Shown: positions 24,260-33,555 of the stretch, in pieces
How positions within the stretch are numbered: the stretch's first letter is position 1
How the letters are laid out: each line of letters begins with the position of its first letter
Source of the DNA: Sthenelais limicola
Lineage: Eukaryota; Annelida; Polychaeta; Phyllodocida; Sigalionidae
Direction of reading: 5' to 3'
NCBI GenBank assembly: GCA_942159475.1
Contig: OW804102.1
Span: forward strand, 36,028,873 to 36,092,872
DNA: 64,000 nt
Notes under the pieces: generated by a model
Seen by the model: only the letters and a program-made list of their open reading frames with translations
What the model was told of the DNA's origin: nothing
Database searches by the model: none
Program-made: the position numbers and the translations under genes

Positions 24260-25900
24260 GTTAACGTATGGTGCCCTTATTCCGTCAGGTGTCCTAATTC
24301 CGTCATTTTTTTCCAACTGCTCCCACTCTTCCTACACTAAGGGCGGACATAGTAGGTGGATGTGTTTATAGAATATAGCATAAATTCTTTAATTTGGTTC
24401 ATTTGCGAGGAATCTAACAATGAAATATCATTAAGAACAAACCCTTGAAAGATAGGTGATCACAAAACAAGAGAGGTTGCTGTCCCTCTGACATGGGAAT
24501 ACCCCATTTACCAAACGAATTTTGATGGCAAGGGAATGTGTCAGCCTCTTTCTTCTTATGTTTTACTGTTCGAAATCTTCCATATCATCACTCAATAATG
24601 TAGATCAATGAGAGGAGCATTTATTCATTTTAATTATAAGCCTAGAAAAAAGTGACGGAATAAGGACCAGAAAAAGGGGGTCTTTGACGGCATTAGGACA
24701 CCCAGTTCTTGGATTGGCCCTTATTCCGTCAGGGGTGCCCTTTTCCCGTCAGGGGGTGTCCTATTTCCGTCACCGAGGACAATTGCAAATTTTAGTTGCA
24801 ATAAACGCTAAGTTCTGTGAAATACAATGTGAGGGGATTCTTATTCCATTCGCTTCTAATTAAGATAAACATTGACTAATATGCTCTATATATTATCAAT
24901 AGCCTAAGTGCCTTATTCATGTTAATTAACAACATATGAGTGGAGGGACATGTAAAAAGAACTGTTCCACTTTTATCATGCAGAAGAATGTGAATAAGCA
25001 CACATATATTTTCACTAGCATTACAGTTTTCATGAATTCAGTTGTTATTTTTCTTATTTCCTCTCCTTAGGCCTATAGGTCTGCGGAAATATCTTTCTCG
25101 TTCTATGTCTCCATTAGCCTACTTTTCCAGTCCCTGCCCTCACCCCAGTCTCAATATTCGACGTTCTCTATCTGATGACACTCAATCTCAGTCTCCCTCC
25201 CTGTCCCCCTCTATCTACACTTTCTCCCTCCCTGTCTCCTTCTATCTACACTTTATCCCTCCCTGTCTCTCGCTATCTGAGACTCTGTCGCCTCTCTGTC
25301 GCCCACCATCTCTCTCTTTTTCTGATACACTCAATTGCTCTCCCTGTCTCTATATTGCTGACACTCTCTGTCTCTCTATATTTACATACTTTATTATCCC
25401 CCTATCTCTGACACACTATCTCCCTCCCTATTTCTCTATCTCTGACACTCCCTATCTCTCTATCTCTGACGCCCTCTATCTCTTTCCCTTTTCTCTATCT
25501 CAGACACACTATCTCCCTCCTTGTCTCTCTGTATCCCTGACACTCTCTATATATATTTCACACACTCTATCTTCCTGACTATCTCTCTGTATAGTGAGAA
25601 AATAGCCATGACGGAAATAGGGTACCCCATGACGGTTTAAGGACACCCTGACGGAATATGGACACCCCAGGTGATGGAATAAGGACACCGGTGTCCTTAT
25701 TCCGTCATTTTGACTTTGCTGAAGAAAACATTGATTCTTGAAGCTACAAATCAATGAACAATGCTGGAAATTTGCATTTTGATAGCAAAGAAGTATATTT
25801 CGATAATGGAGACGAGAACACATGCTAAAATTCAGTAGTTTCTGAGCAATCTATGAGTGATTCAAGGGGGTGACGGAATAAGGGCACCATACGTTATAAC
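24260..25900. mobile_element. Non-autonomous DNA transposon with TGACGGAATAAGGACACC iterons
   Basis: The left end around 24262-24287 ('ACGTATGGTGCCCTTATTCC' then 'GTCA') is repeated inverted at 25871-25896, giving terminal inverted repeats of about 26 bp. About a dozen copies of an 18-bp motif, 'TGACGGAATAAGGACACC' or its complement, sit near both ends and inside (24270, 24288, 24653, 24685, 24716-24771, 25609, 25630, 25649, 25672, 25690, 25871). At 25672-25707 two copies abut head-on as a near-perfect palindrome. The centre holds a C/T-rich microsatellite. No transposase frame was seen. Confidence 0.7.
25173..25590 (+). repeat. C/T-rich simple repeat (CTCTCTATCTCTGACAC-like)
   Basis: Long low-complexity pyrimidine tract with imperfect 'TCTCTATCTCTGACACTC' units. 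Open frames across it are composition artefacts. Confidence 0.9.
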
Positions 25901-26290
25901 AACATCTCCGAGGTAACAAGTGAGGTCATGGTAACCCAAGTATGAGAACATCTAATTACCATATCATAATTACCCCTATCATAGTTAGCCATTTAGCTAT
26001 TTTTGGTCGTCCCCTTCAACATTTGTTCCCTTACTATATACCAATATACAATAATTCAACTGTGGATATTTATGCTTGACTCTCCTTTATATAATTCTCT
26101 CTCATTTAAAAACCAAAAATACGACATTAACAAGTTCGGAAATGAACAGCACCATTTTGGTTTTAATTCTGTGTTAACGACTGCATGGTAGTGGTCGAAA
26201 TATGTCTCGTCCCTATCTCCCGCTCTCAAAAAGTGTCAATCAAAATGATATCTCCTATATTTAATATTAAGTAGAAAAAACTGCCTCTAC

Positions 26291-26315
26291 AATCCAAGTG
26301 CCGAAGGCACTTGTT
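26291..26315. repeat. Hairpin CAAGTGCCGAAGGCACTTG
   Basis: Palindrome 'CAAGTGCC-GAA-GGCACTTG' preceded by 'ACAATC'. The same core occurs at about 55758-55775 at the end of a dispersed repeat, so it probably marks a repeat terminus. Confidence 0.7.
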
Positions 26316-27075
26316 TAAAAGAGAACACGATCTCCACCCCTACGCCCCCTCTTGTTAATCACTTAAACCAGCTGGGGATCTAATATCGCTCACGGAGGCG
26401 CGGTAAAACCTCTACCAGTGCGAACTGCGTTCTGTGTTGGAAATCGAAGAGATTTCGTTGGTATCTCGTATTCTGAATGAGAATACCCATTTTCATTTTG
26501 GTCGATGTACAATTGGATACAGCCGATGACCAGTGACATCTTACATGAACTCTGGGAGCCCTTGTGAAATATCCGGAAATAGTGAGGCTGTACGGGGTTG
26601 TAGGCCTACGGTGCTAGCCTATCGGACAGGATCACTTAAGCGCCGCGCTAACTTTTATTGTTCAACGGGCCATTTATACTGCTTCTACATTTCCTACAGA
26701 GAAGGCCAGTTATGGAAAAGTAAGTAGACCTACCGAGTGCTTTGGTTACTAGCTCAAGCTGTGCCTTAAAGTTGTAAAAAAAACTTTTGAATCTCGTACG
26801 GTACGACCGTACATCCCATATCTCGAGATTAGCGCTTCGATGTACTGCGTTGCTAGAAAACGTTAGCTCAACGCGGGATAGAAATTTAGGGGATTCCCCT
26901 CCGTAGATAGCGGAGGTTTGCCACCGCGTCCAGAAAGTATCCGCACAAGGTATTTATTTGTAGGAAGTAAATGGGTTATATTTCGGAATGTTAGATTGTT
27001 TTTATATTTAAATTTCCGACGAACTACCCTCCACCCACCCGTCGCGTTGTCCACCCCACGTCCCACCCGGGCCTC

Positions 27076-27106
27076 GGCGCTGTTTATTCAGTGAATAAAC
27101 AACGCT
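27076..27106. repeat. Hairpin H1 (GCGCTG base, TTTATTCA stem)
   Basis: Arms 'GCGCTGTTTATTCA' and 'TGAATAAACAACGC' pair with one mismatch around a 1-nt centre. It follows a CCACCC-rich tract, the same setting as hairpins H2 (27649) and H3 (58190). Confidence 0.8.
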
Positions 27107-27510
27107 ATCCATTTCGAATCCCATTTGCCGGTTACGTTGATTAGCGTGAACGTGACTTCCGGCTCGTACGGAACGGAACAAGGGATCGGAATGGTCAACG
27201 CGATATTGCCGATCGTGATGGCGTGGATCTAGGTGTGTTGGTTGAGTGTGGAGGTTGAAACGAAAACCGATTGTGGAAGCGTGAGTACCTGAATCAACAA
27301 TCTAAGTACGCTAGGCTGTAGGCAAAAACCTAAACTAAGTATTCCATGCGTCAATAGACATTCTCAGAGGGGAAATTATTGAATGCAGGCAGAGAAGTAA
27401 CCACATGGAGTAAGAGGAAATTCGTTGGACACTAGTAGTCTGTGCACCGTTCGAAATTGTAAATAGAGTCATTCTGACTTCTTCCAAGGAAGAAGCGAAG
27501 GGTGCCGACC

Positions 27511-28038
27511 GTCCAGAAAGCATACCGCTGGATTGGGTTGTGTTGGGATCTGACTTTTAGGCTAGTTGCTTGTATAAATAAAGAAAAACAGTTGCCGACG
27601 AGGTCCCGTCCACGCACCCTACCACCTCCACCCCACCCCCACCCCTAGCGCTGCTAAGTGCGTAGGCACTTAGCAGCGGCCTATGCAGTGGCGCTAGCGG
27701 CGGTATTGGGAGACACCATTTTCGGCGCTTGTTGATATATTTCGCGGCAATGGCCTTCCATTTGAATCTTCCCGACGGGATCTTTCGAGCTATACCTGAC
27801 CCTAGCATTGTATATAGACAATATTGCTCTAGTAATCACTAGCTAATATCGTACTAATATACGGTATGAGTGAGCGTGGATACTAAGCTGAATAAGCATG
27901 TATTTGTTCGGCAGAGACAGCTATAAATGTCGTTCTCGGTATATAGGCGTTTGACCGTGATAACCGGTACGACTGCTTTCGGCCTTTTGATTCTGCCGTT
28001 GGCAGCTTCTGTCTTACAGAAGCGGTGGGTCGCGGGAA
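27511..28038 (+). repeat. Tandem unit U1 (about 528 bp)
   Basis: Starts 'GTCCAGAAAGCATACCGCTG' and is followed immediately by a second copy from about 28039. It contains 'TTGTATAAATAAAG', a CCACCCC tract, hairpin H2 and 'GGCGGTATTGGGAGACACC'. Open frames shared between copies on both strands are low-confidence and not called as genes. Confidence 0.85.
27649..27678. repeat. Hairpin H2 (13-bp perfect arms)
   Basis: Arms 'CGCTGCTAAGTGC' and 'GCACTTAGCAGCG' around the loop 'GTAG'. The base is like H1 and H3 but the distal stem differs. Confidence 0.9.
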
Positions 28039-28556
28039 GTCCAGAAAGCACCGCTGGATTGGGTTGTGTTGGGATCTGACTTTTAGGCTAGTTGCTTGTA
28101 TAAATAAAGAAAAACAGTTGCCGACGAGGTCCCGTCCACGCACCCTACCACTTCCACCCCACCCCCACCCCTACGCACTGAGCAGCGGCCTATGCAGTGG
28201 CGCTAGCGGCGGTATTGGGAGACACCATTTTCGGCGTTTGTTGATAAATTTCGCGGCAATGGCCGTCCATTAGAATCTTCCCAACGGGATCTTTCGAGCT
28301 ATACCTGACCCTAGCTTTGTATATAGACAATATTGCTCTAGTAATCACTAGCTAATATCGTTGCTTACTAATATATGGTATGAGTGAGCGTGGATACTAA
28401 GCTGAATAAGCATGTATTTGTTTGGCAGAGACAGCTATAAATGTCGTTCTCGTTATATAGGCGTTTGACCGTGATAACCGGTACGACTGCTTTCGGCCTT
28501 TTGATTCTGCCGTTGGCAGCTTCTGTCTTACAGAAGCGGTGGGTCGCGGGAAGTCC
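28039..28556 (+). repeat. Tandem unit U2
   Basis: Near-identical tandem copy of U1, starting 'TCCAGAAAGCACCGCTGG' and ending 'GGTGGGTCGCGGGAAG'. The left arm of the hairpin is missing here (about 28171), leaving only 'CACTGAGCAGCGG'. Confidence 0.85.
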
Positions 28557-29487
28557 AGTATGCAGAAAGACCCTTCGATGGAGGGTAACTAGAGGGAGAC
28601 GCGGGAATACACTGTACTCTGTTCTGTTGAAAACAGACAGATAAAGTTTTGAGAGATATAAATTTACACCTAAAACATCCTCCATACTGTCTTAGCATGT
28701 ATTGGAGACAATAATTTTGATTGGTCAAGATGTGTAGCCTACCAGGAGGAAGGTTTTTACTCTGTGATTTCTGTTACTTACAGATGTGTAAAAGCAGCCT
28801 CCATGACCCAACACACACTATCACAACCCTCCAGTAAGAAACCTCTCAAAACATAACTTTCCAATTAAGATATCAACTCTTTGGACTTAGCACACATGGA
28901 AAAATGGTTTATCTTTGTTATTCAAGTTGATTCCGGGTAAATAAAGCATTCCAAATGAAGATATATGCTAGCGTAATTAGGCAACGTAGGACACACCAAG
29001 TTGGCGTTGTCAACGTCCGTAAGAACTGACTTACAACGTAGACGCAAGGAGATGTGATGACTCATCAGGGGATTCCCCCTAACCACAGCCCGCGTTTTGG
29101 CTAGCGTTCACTGAGACGCGGTACATCGAAGCCTCCCTAATATACGTTGGGCCCCGGGATCATTGGACATCGGCCTTGGACGTTTGGGTCCGGGGCAGCT
29201 CGCAGAATTCAACATCCCTCACTCAGTGTCCTCAGCATCCCACATCCCCAACATAACAATTAACATTCTTTTCATTAAGTTATGATTATTTTTTAATGAA
29301 CATTTAGATTGAATGATCATAGGCCTGCCTACACTTAGGCCTAGACTTGAGGCAATTGACAATTAAATAGAAAGACATCCATTTGTTTGAGTGCATGTGT
29401 CTTGTCATTCTCCCCTATGCAATGAAGGTATAGTGGGTTAACTGTGGAGTTAGCAGACCCGCAGACGCCAGAGATAGATTGTATGAC

Positions 29488-29877
29488 TTTAGCTCCCAGG
29501 GACTGTAGCGTCCCGAGATTGGCCCAAGATCCTAGTGCCACGGCCTCAACGCTAACGCCCCGGCGTTGGATCGAAGCGCCCACGGCTTGGATTGAAGTGC
29601 CCAGACCGTCAACACTAAACAATACCGAAAATAACCCTAAACCTAACCTTAAATTGGTGGTCCTAAGTCAGTAAACGGGGTAGTGAAAATGTGAAATACC
29701 GTCCCGAGTAAAAATAGGCTAATAAAAATAATTAATTGACTAGTAAACGGTCCTGGCGCTTCGATGCAAGCCCTGGGCGCTTCAATCCTAGACTGGAGCG
29801 CTTGAGTCTGGGCACTAGACGCTATAGGGTCTGGGCGCTAGGATCCTGGGGCGCTTGGGTCCTGGCACCTAGAGATA
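29488..29877. repeat. Inverted minisatellite pair, GGGCGCT unit
   Basis: At 29751-29877 several units of about 22 bp such as 'CTGGGCGCTTCAATCC' and 'CTGGGCGCTAGGATCC' run in one direction. At about 29495-29610 similar units run in the opposite direction ('GGATCGAAGCGCCCACGG'). The outer ends are weakly inverted ('TTTAGCTCCCAGG' and 'CCTGGCACCTAGAG'). A small non-autonomous DNA transposon is possible. Confidence 0.6.
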
Positions 29878-29991
29878 CAGTACAAATATACTGATAGGAT
29901 GTATAATTCATAATCATTTATATTGATTTTTAAATATTTGTAGTACCCTAGAGTATGGAATCTGGTTACAGTGGGGGCCTTTGAGAATCAG

Positions 29992-30066
29992 TCAACCTCG
30001 GTGGTGTAATGGTTAGCATAACCACGCGCATAGTGGGAGATCCGTGGTTCGATTACCGGTTGAGGA
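29992..30066 (+). repeat. tRNA-like sequence in left LTR
   Basis: 'TCAACC' pairs with 'GGTTGA' as an acceptor-like stem, 'TGGTGTAATGG' resembles an A box and 'GGTTCGATTACC' resembles a B box. The would-be anticodon loop lacks the normal U33, so it is not called as a working tRNA gene. Confidence 0.65.
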
Positions 30067-30168
30067 AAACAGGTTTTCGGGGGTCATTACAATTTGGTGC
30101 CGTGACCAGGATTAATGTAGTACCCTAGAGTGTGGAATCTGGTTACAGTGGTGGCCTTTGAGAATCAG

Positions 30169-30242
30169 TCAACCTCGGTGGTGTAATGGTAGCATGTCCA
30201 TGCGCATAGCGGGAGATCCGTGGTTCAATTCCCAGTTGAGGA
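30169..30242 (+). repeat. tRNA-like sequence in right LTR
   Basis: Second copy with 'TGGTGTAATGG' and 'GGTTCAATTCCC', closer to the canonical B box. The anticodon arm differs by a few bases from the left copy. Confidence 0.65.
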
Positions 30243-30465
30243 AGACAGTTTTTCGGGGGTCATTACATATTGCTCATCATTGGCTTGAATATCCACCTAC
30301 CTTTTTCAGTCTTTGTATTCAATGTTTTTCAAGTCATTTATTAAATATTTAGGGTGTATAGATACCTCCCCTTGGGCCTAAGAAAATCTTCAGATTTTTT
30401 TGCCATACCCAACTTGTATCCCTGATATTAGACTCATTTCTTATGTCTTATTTCAACCACTATAG

Positions 30466-30670
30466 GTCTGGTAGCGATTCGGAGAAGCTCAAGCCATGGG
30501 ACTCATTGCATCCAGATGGTGGGAAATTAGTCAGCAAGGTTCCCACATACCATGATATCATTTTTAATAATATTTCAACATTATTGACCTCCATGGAGTT
30601 TTCAAATATTTTCTGGGATTTGCTGGAAGATCGATCTGTTATCAATCCAAAGTTGAAGGCCAGTATACTT
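30466..30670 (+). CDS. Exon with first half of a CARD-like domain
   Basis: Encodes 68 codons plus one base, from 'SGSDSEKLKPWD' to 'PKLKASIL'. The pattern 'IIFNNISTLLTSMEF', 'IFWDLLEDRSVINPKLKASI' follows helices 1-3 of a caspase-recruitment domain (two helices, then a short 'L-acidic-x-x-V-I/L' turn, then helix 3). The acceptor is 'CAACCACTATAG'. The donor 'CTT|GTAAGT' is strong and in phase 0. The exon needs two bases from upstream, which the 'AT' at 16521-16522 of the giant exon supplies. An in-frame ATG at 30443, upstream of the acceptor, could instead start a separate CARD-RING gene. Confidence 0.65.
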
Positions 30671-30790
30671 GTAAGTAGATCTATGCTGTTTTCCATTGAC
30701 TATTTAGAAACAATGTATTTGTATTTCTTATTGCAGATGTTGTAATTGATGTGATGTATTAATCAATGTCTATCGTTATTAGTGACCTTT

Positions 30791-31084
30791 CAAGGCTCGA
30801 AAAAACCTATGTTTACTTGCCCGGGGCAAGTAAAAAATGGCTCTGGGCAAGTAAAATTTAATGTTATTTGCCTGAGTGGGCAAGTGGAAATCTCTACGGC
30901 CCCGATTTCAAACCCCTGTTGTGATGTCTACTTACAATGAAACAAGATAATACAGATCAGTGTGATTTCGTTTTATAATTCTGATAATAAACTTGGGCAA
31001 GTGAAAAAGGATGTCGGGCAAGTAAATCTTGGCTGCCGCTTGCCCAATTGGCAAGTGAAGTTGGTAGGTTATTTTCGAGCCCTG
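30791..31084. mobile_element. hAT-like MITE with GGGCAAGTAA motifs
   Basis: Ends 'CAAGGCTCGAAAA' and 'TTTTCGAGCCCTG' are inverted. The 5-bp 'CCTTT' flanks it on both sides (30786-30790 and 31085-31089). Inside, 'GGGCAAGTAA' or its complement occurs about seven times near the two ends. Confidence 0.75.
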
Positions 31085-31680
31085 CCTTTGTTCTGATCTA
31101 AACGTGTTTGTATTCTATGTAGTTCTAAAAGTGTATACAGATCTATTCATTGTTGATTCTGTTGTTATATATTATTGTTGTATATTATAATATGCGGGGC
31201 AAGAGATAGTAGTCAATATATGATTTAACCCCCAAAAAATGTGTACTAAATAACATATCAAAAGTAGAAACAAATTTGAGCGTGGGAAAGTACAAAAACA
31301 AATGCAAAAATAAAAATGGTCGCCACTGTTGATTTTAGACACCATAAGTTGGGGTTAAATCTACATGTAATGTCATATCTCAGCACCTGTATGATGATAC
31401 TTTTTCTAGATTTTGAGGCACAAGGAATCTTTCTGAAATAGTTTTTCTATTTCAAGGTCTGCCAAGATTTTGATTTCTTGCTAATATATGAACAAATAGT
31501 GTCGGAATCATGAGATATTTGCTGATTTGGAATGATTGAATTGTATGGTTCCATTTCATTCGATCTGCAAGGCAAATGGCTTCCTCGTGTATAGCTCCAG
31601 TCCCCCTATTACCGCTAATAATTGCCTTAGTTCTGAGCAAATCTATCCTTGCGATGGTTAATTCTAAGCCTAATAGCAGA

Positions 31681-31885
31681 ACTCCATTAGAGGAAAAACG
31701 GCGGCGACAAATTTTCTTGTTGCCCACTAACAACAGTTCATTTCATGTTTGCAATGAAAACACAAATGGAGGAATGTCAAATGTGTTGCCACAGTCTCTG
31801 GGAACTTGTTTCTGTACAACTATTTGTTGCAACAAATTAGTGGGCAACAACAAAATTTGTAGGCGCCGTTTTTCTCTAGTGGAGT
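31681..31885. mobile_element. MITE with about 48-bp inverted ends
   Basis: The left end starts 'ACTCCATTAGAGGAAAAACG' and the right end finishes 'CGTTTTTCTCTAGTGGAGT'. The inverted match runs to 'TTGCCCACTAA' with few mismatches. The interior is only about 110 bp and the target duplication is unclear. Confidence 0.75.
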
Positions 31886-32229
31886 CGCCCCATTATACAT
31901 GTTTTTTTCACCCATGCTGTATCAAATGAAATCAACATTGACTCACTTTTTGTCCCGATCGACCCAGCAATTTTTTTCCTGGTCGACAGCAAGTCAAGTC
32001 AACATTTCTCGGTTATTTTTCATAAAAATTTCAAATAATTGTTAAGGTAGGGTCTTAACAGCTCAATGGCAGAATCAATTTATATCCTACCAGCTGTTTT
32101 TGATAACAAATATAAATTTTACAGTTAACCGATACTTACCTGTAAGTTGAGGATTAAACCTGTAATTATGTTGAGGACATCACGGTGTGATCTGAAATAC
32201 AACACATCTTAAACCTAGGCTATGGGAGA

Positions 32230-32623
32230 TTTTACGATTGACTTTTTTAGAGTTTATGTTGGATTTTTCTGACATTACAATTGCAGACATGGCGAAACCT
32301 GCCGGACCACGGTCCGTGACCGTTGAAAGACAAGTCGGACCGGTGAAAGTAAAGTTTCTCCGGTCCGATTGTCCGGTGAAAAATGTGTATGAAACGTTAG
32401 AGAAACCTTTGGAGGACCAGTGAAACCTTTGGAGGACCGGTGAAAGTTCCTTTTCACCGGTCCGACTGTCCGGTGAAAGTTGTAAAGTTTTCGCCATGTC
32501 TGCAATTGACTTTTCCAACTTTACAATTGACTATTTTGACTTAACGATCAACTGTTCTGACATTACGATCAACTTTTCTGACATACAAACAACAATTTTT
32601 ACTTTACAAATGACTTTTTAAAA
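32230..32623 (+). repeat. 21-bp satellite array interrupted by a transposon
   Basis: Units such as 'CGATCAACTTTTCTGACATA' (21 bp with the last base) occur about two times before and five to six times after an inserted element at 32284-32502. Removing the element and one duplicated 'CAATTG' restores the array rhythm. Confidence 0.75.
32284..32502. mobile_element. hAT-like MITE with GGACCGGTGAAAG motifs
   Basis: Ends 'CAGACATGGCGAAA' and 'TTTCGCCATGTCTG' are inverted, flanked by 'CAATTG' on each side (32278-32283 and 32503-32508). The interior repeats 'GGACCGGTGAAAG'-like motifs about six times in both orientations. Confidence 0.75.
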
Positions 32624-33379
32624 AAATATTCTAAAGTCTAATATGTCCTCATCCTATTGCCGTTCACATTTAAACAAATTAACTACAATAAAACTTTAAA
32701 TCGATGGTTGTTAAACTTCAATTTACCATGGACCCATCCATTCTTTCAGGCTATTCTTGTATATAATGGTTATTTCTAGTACGATTAGGAGCTGAGATAT
32801 GACATTCTATGTTGATTTTACCCTGAATTACGGTAATTAAAATTGGAGGTGGCAGCTATTTTTTTTTTTTGGTACTTTCCTGTGTCCCGATTTTGTTTTA
32901 CTTTTGATATGTTATTCAGTACATTTGGAAGTACAAGAAACACTCATAAAACGTTTTGTTGCAATTGTTTTTAGGTTGGCCTATTTTTGAGCTTAGATTG
33001 ACTCTACTGAGGATGTGTTCCTAGTCCAATAGACCAGCCGAAGCAACACGACCAAATGATCTAATTTAATGCCTTTAGTCGCTATTTGTTGGGTTGTTAC
33101 TGTCATTAACAACAAATTATAAATCATTTCGAAGCAAAATGAACCAGTGGAAAGCAGTTTTGAGCAGTAAATATTGTTTTTTATTTTCGTTGATGTAAGC
33201 GGTCCAACACTAGTAGGCATGATCTGTAGGCCTACAACTGCCCCCGCCATCCCAACAAATGGCACCCAATAGTAGATAGACCACGTTAGTAGCCTGGCGC
33301 CTAGTATTTAGTCAGTTCCATTTCAGTGTAAATCCTCAAGATAAATTATTTATGACTTTTACTTCTTTCCCTTATCCAG

Positions 33380-33555
33380 GAGGCCCAAACAAAGCAGACT
33401 CAAGTTATGAAACTCCTTAATGATTGCATTGTCAATGCAGAAGTCTACAAGTTCCATGGATTTGCCTGGGCATTGGTCAATTCGAAGCAGTATAGAGTGG
33501 CAAAGAAGTTAGGATTCAGTCTAAGCGTCTATCTGGATGAAACTCTATTCATACA
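33380..33555 (+). CDS. Exon with second half of the CARD-like domain
   Basis: Encodes 'EAQTKQTQVMKLLNDCIV' (helix 4 pattern), 'EVYKFHGFAWALVNS' (helix 5) and 'QYRVAKKLGF' (helix 6), in line with CARD C-terminal halves ('T-x-Q-x-x-K-L-L', then 'F-x-x-F-x-x-A-L'). The acceptor 'CTTATCCAG' is strong and in phase 0. The 3' end is uncertain: the next exon needs phase 2, available at 33555 ('ATACA|GTTTGT') or 33507 ('AAGAA|GTTAGG'). CARDs are often split by an intron near this point. Confidence 0.6.

Larger units (their letters stand above)
26827..29135. mobile_element. 2.3-kb block bounded by imperfect inverted repeats
   Basis: The sequence from 'GCGCTTCGATGTACTGCGTT' (26832) to 'GGGGATTCCCC' (26889-26899) recurs inverted and diverged from 29068-29078 to about 29133 ('CTTCGATGTACCGCGT' on the - strand). 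Shared blocks include 'CTTCGATGTAC', 'AACGCGGG' and 'GGGGATTCCCC'. Inside lie tandem units of about 520 bp with hairpins. No transposase was recognised. The class is uncertain; a foldback-like or composite non-autonomous element is inferred. Confidence 0.5.
29939..30267 (+). mobile_element. Miniature LTR-type element (TRIM-like) with tRNA-like LTRs
   Basis: Two direct repeats of about 153 bp (29939-30091 and 30116-30267) each begin 'TGTAGTACCCTAGAG' and end 'GGGGGTCATTACA', so they have TG...CA ends. They are separated by 24 bp containing 'TGGTGCCGTGACCAGGAT', which has the form of a tRNA-primer binding site just after the left LTR. The 4-bp 'TATT' flanks the whole at 29935-29938 and 30268-30271. 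Each LTR contains a tRNA-like segment. There is no coding capacity and no obvious polypurine tract. This layout fits a terminal-repeat retrotransposon in miniature. Confidence 0.75.
30671..33379 (+). other. Intron with four small repeats
   Basis: Contains a GGGCAAGTAA element (30791-31084), a long-TIR MITE (31681-31885) and a 21-bp satellite split by a hAT-like element (32230-32620). The rest is AT-rich with no recognised exon. Confidence 0.7.

Noticed and set aside
25042..25578. Open frame of 178 codons rich in Ser, Leu and Pro
   Set aside because: It lies in a C/T microsatellite; composition alone keeps the frame open.
28368..28685. Antisense ORF shared with 27854-28051 and 58436-58756
   Set aside because: Similarity follows the 520-bp repeat in more than one frame, with no start or stop conservation; treated as repeat.
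22153..29078. Cluster of four kappaB sites as an enhancer of the CARD gene
   Set aside because: Two are in an 18-bp tandem and two in inverted repeat ends, so repeat structure explains them; kept only as an observation.
29992..30242. Two tRNA genes
   Set aside because: The anticodon loops lack U33 and the copies lie inside direct repeats with TG...CA ends, so they are parts of a mobile element.
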